DNA of 64,000 bases from contig JAPPHZ010000029.1 in NCBI GenBank assembly GCA_028820935.1, forward strand, positions 277,437-341,436. Direction: 5' to 3'. Under the pieces are notes generated by a model. The model saw nothing but the letters and a program-made list of their open reading frames with translations, was not told where the DNA came from and searched no databases. The stretch comes from a bacterium. Its GTDB lineage: Bacteria > Actinomycetota > Acidimicrobiia > Spongiisociales > Spongiisociaceae. The translations under genes and the position numbers were made by a program. The stretch's first letter is position 1; every line of letters starts with the position of its first letter. This document shows, piece by piece, positions 62,014-64,000 of this stretch.

Positions 62014-63096
62014 ATGGCCAGTATCGTGTCCGACGGTTCTTTGAGCAAGGTGATTGTCGGGGTCGACACTCACAAGCACATCCATGTCGCGGTGGCGATC
62101 AACCAGCACGGAACCCGTCTGGGAGACCGCGCGGTGAGCGCTGACAGCGGCGGCTACGCCCAGCCGGGTGGCATGGGCGCAGGACCTGGGCCGGGTTGAC
62201 CGGTTCGGGATCGAGGGAACCGGCAGCTACGGCGCTGGGCTCACCAGCTACCTGAGACGCTGCGGGCATCGGGTGGTTGAGCCGATTCCGGGGCGATCGC
62301 CGCTCGCGGCGCAGCAACAGCAGAACCTGACACTATCGACGCTGAAGCCGCCGCACGGTCGGTCCTGGCGGGGACCTCGACCGCGGTTCCGAAGACAGCG
62401 GATGGGCTGGTGGAGATGATCCGCCAGGTCAAGGTGGCCAGAGACACCGCTCGCAAGGGTCGAACTTCGGCGACTATCACCCTCAAGACACTGATCGTCA
62501 ACGCTCCCGCCGAGCTGCGCGAATCCCTCGATGGGCTTGCTAATCGGGCGCTCATCAACCGCTGCGCACGCTTCCGCGTGTCAGCCATGAACAGTCCCAC
62601 AGCCGCGGCGAAGCACTCACTGAAAGCGTTAGCACGCCGCTGGCTGGCTCTCGACACCGAGGTGCGCTCACACGACGCCGTGCTCGACGACCTCACCACC
62701 CAGGCGTCGCCGACACTACGAGATGCATATGGCATCGGAGCCGACCTCGGCGGCGGAGTTCCTCATCGTGTTCGGCGACAACCCCGAACGGATCCGCTCC
62801 GAGGCCGCGTTCGCGAAACTCTGCGGCGCCTGTCCCATCCCGGCCTCGTCAGGACAGACCAGCCGGCACCGTCTTTTACGGAGGCGGGCACCGACAAGCC
62901 AACGCGGCGCTCTACCGAATAGCCATCGTACGAATGCGCCACCAGCCCACCATCGACTACGTCGCTCGCCGCACCACAGAAGGCCTCACCAAAAAAGGAC
63001 ATCATCCGCTGCCTCAAACGTTTCTTGGCCCGCGAGGTCTACCAACGCGTCATGACCGATCACCGAACCCGGCAACGCCCTACCCCCACCCCCTAA
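62014..63096 (+). pseudogene. IS110-family transposase, disrupted by several frameshifts
   Basis: The start (IVGVDTHKHIHVAVAINQHGTRLGD) matches the DEDD RuvC-like domain of IS110 transposases. The rest is readable only by changing frame about five times: near 62165 (to WAQDLGRVDRFGIEGTGSYG), 62330 (to DTIDAEAAARSVLAGTS), 62750 (to EFLIVFGDNPERIRSEA), 62885 (to GGGHRQANAALYRIAIVRM) and 62995 (at an A-run, to IIRCLKRFLAREVYQRV). The last segment stops at TAA 63094-63096. The catalytic Ser region PASSGQTSRHRL is still present, but the protein cannot be made whole. Confidence 0.88.
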
Positions 63097-63106
63097 GCCA
63101 ATATTT

Positions 63107-63345
63107 GACTATAGGGGCATCAACGCCGCCGCCGAGTCGTTCCTCAGCACCCTCAAGAAGGAGCTCGTCCACCGCACCGACTACCACAGCCGACCCCAAG
63201 CCCGCCTGTCGATCCGCTGGTGGATCGAAGCCTGGTACAACCCCGCCGGCTTCACTCCACCATCGGACAGCAGCCGCCAAACGAATGGGAGGACAACTAC
63301 TACCATCACACAGCCGCAAAAGCCGAGTGTCCAGCACACGGGGGA
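63107..63345 (+). pseudogene. IS3-family transposase remnant (C-terminal end)
   Basis: The stretch reads DYRGINAAAESFLSTLKKELVHRTDY (shown in part: NAAAESFLSTLKKELVHR) and RPQARLSIRWWIEAWYNP in one frame, then RRLHSTIGQQPPNEWEDNYYHH in another, with a frameshift near 63245. This is the last part of the rve integrase domain of an IS3-family OrfB; the conserved DDE glutamate is in AAAESF. Nothing of the N-terminal part or the inverted repeats remains, so it is a fragment joined to the IS110 pseudogene. Confidence 0.82.
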
Positions 63346-63352
63346 CTCCAGT

Positions 63353-64000
63353 ATGACAACCGACGACCATCCTGCGCATCCATGGAGGGTGTGCGCAGCC
63401 GTGGGGGATTTGTCGTTGACCGATGCGCGATGTTCGGGTTCGGTTAGTCGCCGCCGTTTCTTGGCGCTGGCGGGAGTGGGAGCAGCAGCAGGGATACTTC
63501 TACCCGGAGCGGTCCTCGCGCCCGCCGTTGCTCATGGCGATGGCCGACCTATTGGTGAGGATCATCGGATCCTGCCTCGGGACGTCTGGGGTGCTGACCT
63601 GCTGCCAAGGGGGGACATGTTGGAGGAAGCGCAGACGGATGTGCGGTTCTTGGTCGTGCACCACAGCGCTTCGCCCAATAACTACCAACCGGACGAGTCC
63701 ATCGGGTACCTGCGTAGCTTCTACCGATACCACACGTCCCCCGAGAAGGGTTGGCCTGACATCGCCTACAACTTCTTGGTAGATCGTTACGGCCAGATAT
63801 TCGAAGGAAGGCAGGGGAGCATCGCCTCGCCGGTGCGCGGTGACGCTACCGGCGGGAGTCAGGGGTTTGCCTTGCTGACGTGCTTTATCGGCGACCACAG
63901 CGATGTCGCACCCACCGAGGACGCACAGCTGGCGATGGTCGCGCTCCTCGCATGGTTGGCCGGCACTTACAAGATCGAAACCCGTCCCGGCGCGACTGCT
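63353..64000 (+). CDS. Tat-exported PGRP/N-acetylmuramoyl-alanine amidase-like protein (partial)
   Basis: The frame is open from the ATG at 63353 to the window edge (216 codons, no stop), so the 3' end is missing. A twin-arginine signal, SRRRFLALAGVGAAAGILL, begins at residue 32. The amidase_2/PGRP fold starts with LPRDVWGADLLP and has the first zinc ligand in VVHHSASPN (H103 or H104), followed by FYRYHTS and IAYNFLVDRYGQIFEGR. The usual GAHA-type segment after EGR is altered (GSIASPVRGDATGGSQGFALL), so activity is uncertain. It would act on peptidoglycan outside the cell. It lies in the tRNA-Asn island. Confidence 0.8.
   Translation, partial: MTTDDHPAHPWRVCAAVGDLSLTDARCSGSVSRRRFLALAGVGAAAGILLPGAVLAPAVAHGDGRPIGEDHRILPRDVWGADLLPRGDMLEEAQTDVRFLVVHHSASPNNYQPDESIGYLRSFYRYHTSPEKGWPDIAYNFLVDRYGQIFEGRQGSIASPVRGDATGGSQGFALLTCFIGDHSDVAPTEDAQLAMVALLAWLAGTYKIETRPGATA

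Overview
The window is a GC-rich chromosome segment of an actinobacterium. Lineage markers are a mycothione reductase together with a MshB/Mca-type deacetylase (mycothiol metabolism), a single-chain AceE-type pyruvate dehydrogenase E1, a SufB/SufD/Rieske/SufC iron-sulfur cluster set, actinobacterial-type promoters (TAnnnT -10 boxes) and two group 1/2 sigma factors. A deep-branching class such as Acidimicrobiia would fit, but this is inference; no rRNA is present to settle it.

Layout. 1-5.5 kb: end of a sugar/nucleoside ABC permease, a B3/B4-domain protein, ferritin, a DrrAB-type exporter and a Ppx/GppA phosphatase. 5.7-10 kb (minus): SthA transhydrogenase, mycothione reductase and three overlapping TadE/TadG-like pilus genes. 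10-24 kb: MoaA, a seven-repeat propeller lipoprotein, PIG-L deacetylase, EamA transporter, class V aminotransferase, AceE, hydrolase, VapBC, a carbonic anhydrase-SulP operon, MenA and ArfB. 24-34 kb: EamA transporter, orphan DNA methyltransferase, DoxX, SDR, D-hydroxyacid dehydrogenase, MFS, a serine protease lipoprotein, the two-subunit aconitase X and another class V aminotransferase. 34-41 kb: NAD-binding protein and glutamate synthase GltBD. 41-50 kb: DinB, SufB, sigma factor, DUF4015 lipoprotein, type-5 uracil-DNA glycosylase, SufD, Rieske protein, SufC. 50-60 kb: MprAB-like two-component system with a small exported peptide gene, pterin dehydratase, RecO, UppS, GlyS, YceI, DnaG and RpoD. 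60.2-64 kb: tRNA-Asn followed by a tyrosine integrase, a wrecked IS110 transposase, an IS3-family remnant and a Tat-exported PGRP/amidase cut by the window edge. This last part looks like a genomic island inserted at the tRNA.

The most distinctive signal is non-coding. (i) Two families of small palindromic elements are bounded by TA dinucleotides inside CTAG targets, and they sit on TAG stop codons so that the insertion regenerates the stop. (ii) Arrays of the heptamer TTGCTAG occur at five loci; at four of them the array starts directly at the TAG stop codon of an unrelated gene. (iii) Two similar RNA-like units of about 160-180 nt, each with a TTGAA(A/C)-17-TA(C/T)GTT promoter and an intrinsic terminator, lie next to sufD (minus strand) and glyS (plus strand). 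These may be a paralogous pair of small RNAs that I cannot assign to a known family.

Functional links: SthA (NADPH/NADH balance) and mycothione reductase suggest a redox module. Carbonic anhydrase plus SulP suggests bicarbonate uptake or hydration. GltBD covers ammonia assimilation. DnaG-RpoD-GlyS-UppS-RecO is a conserved housekeeping neighbourhood. All product calls rest on reading motifs by eye; no database search was run.
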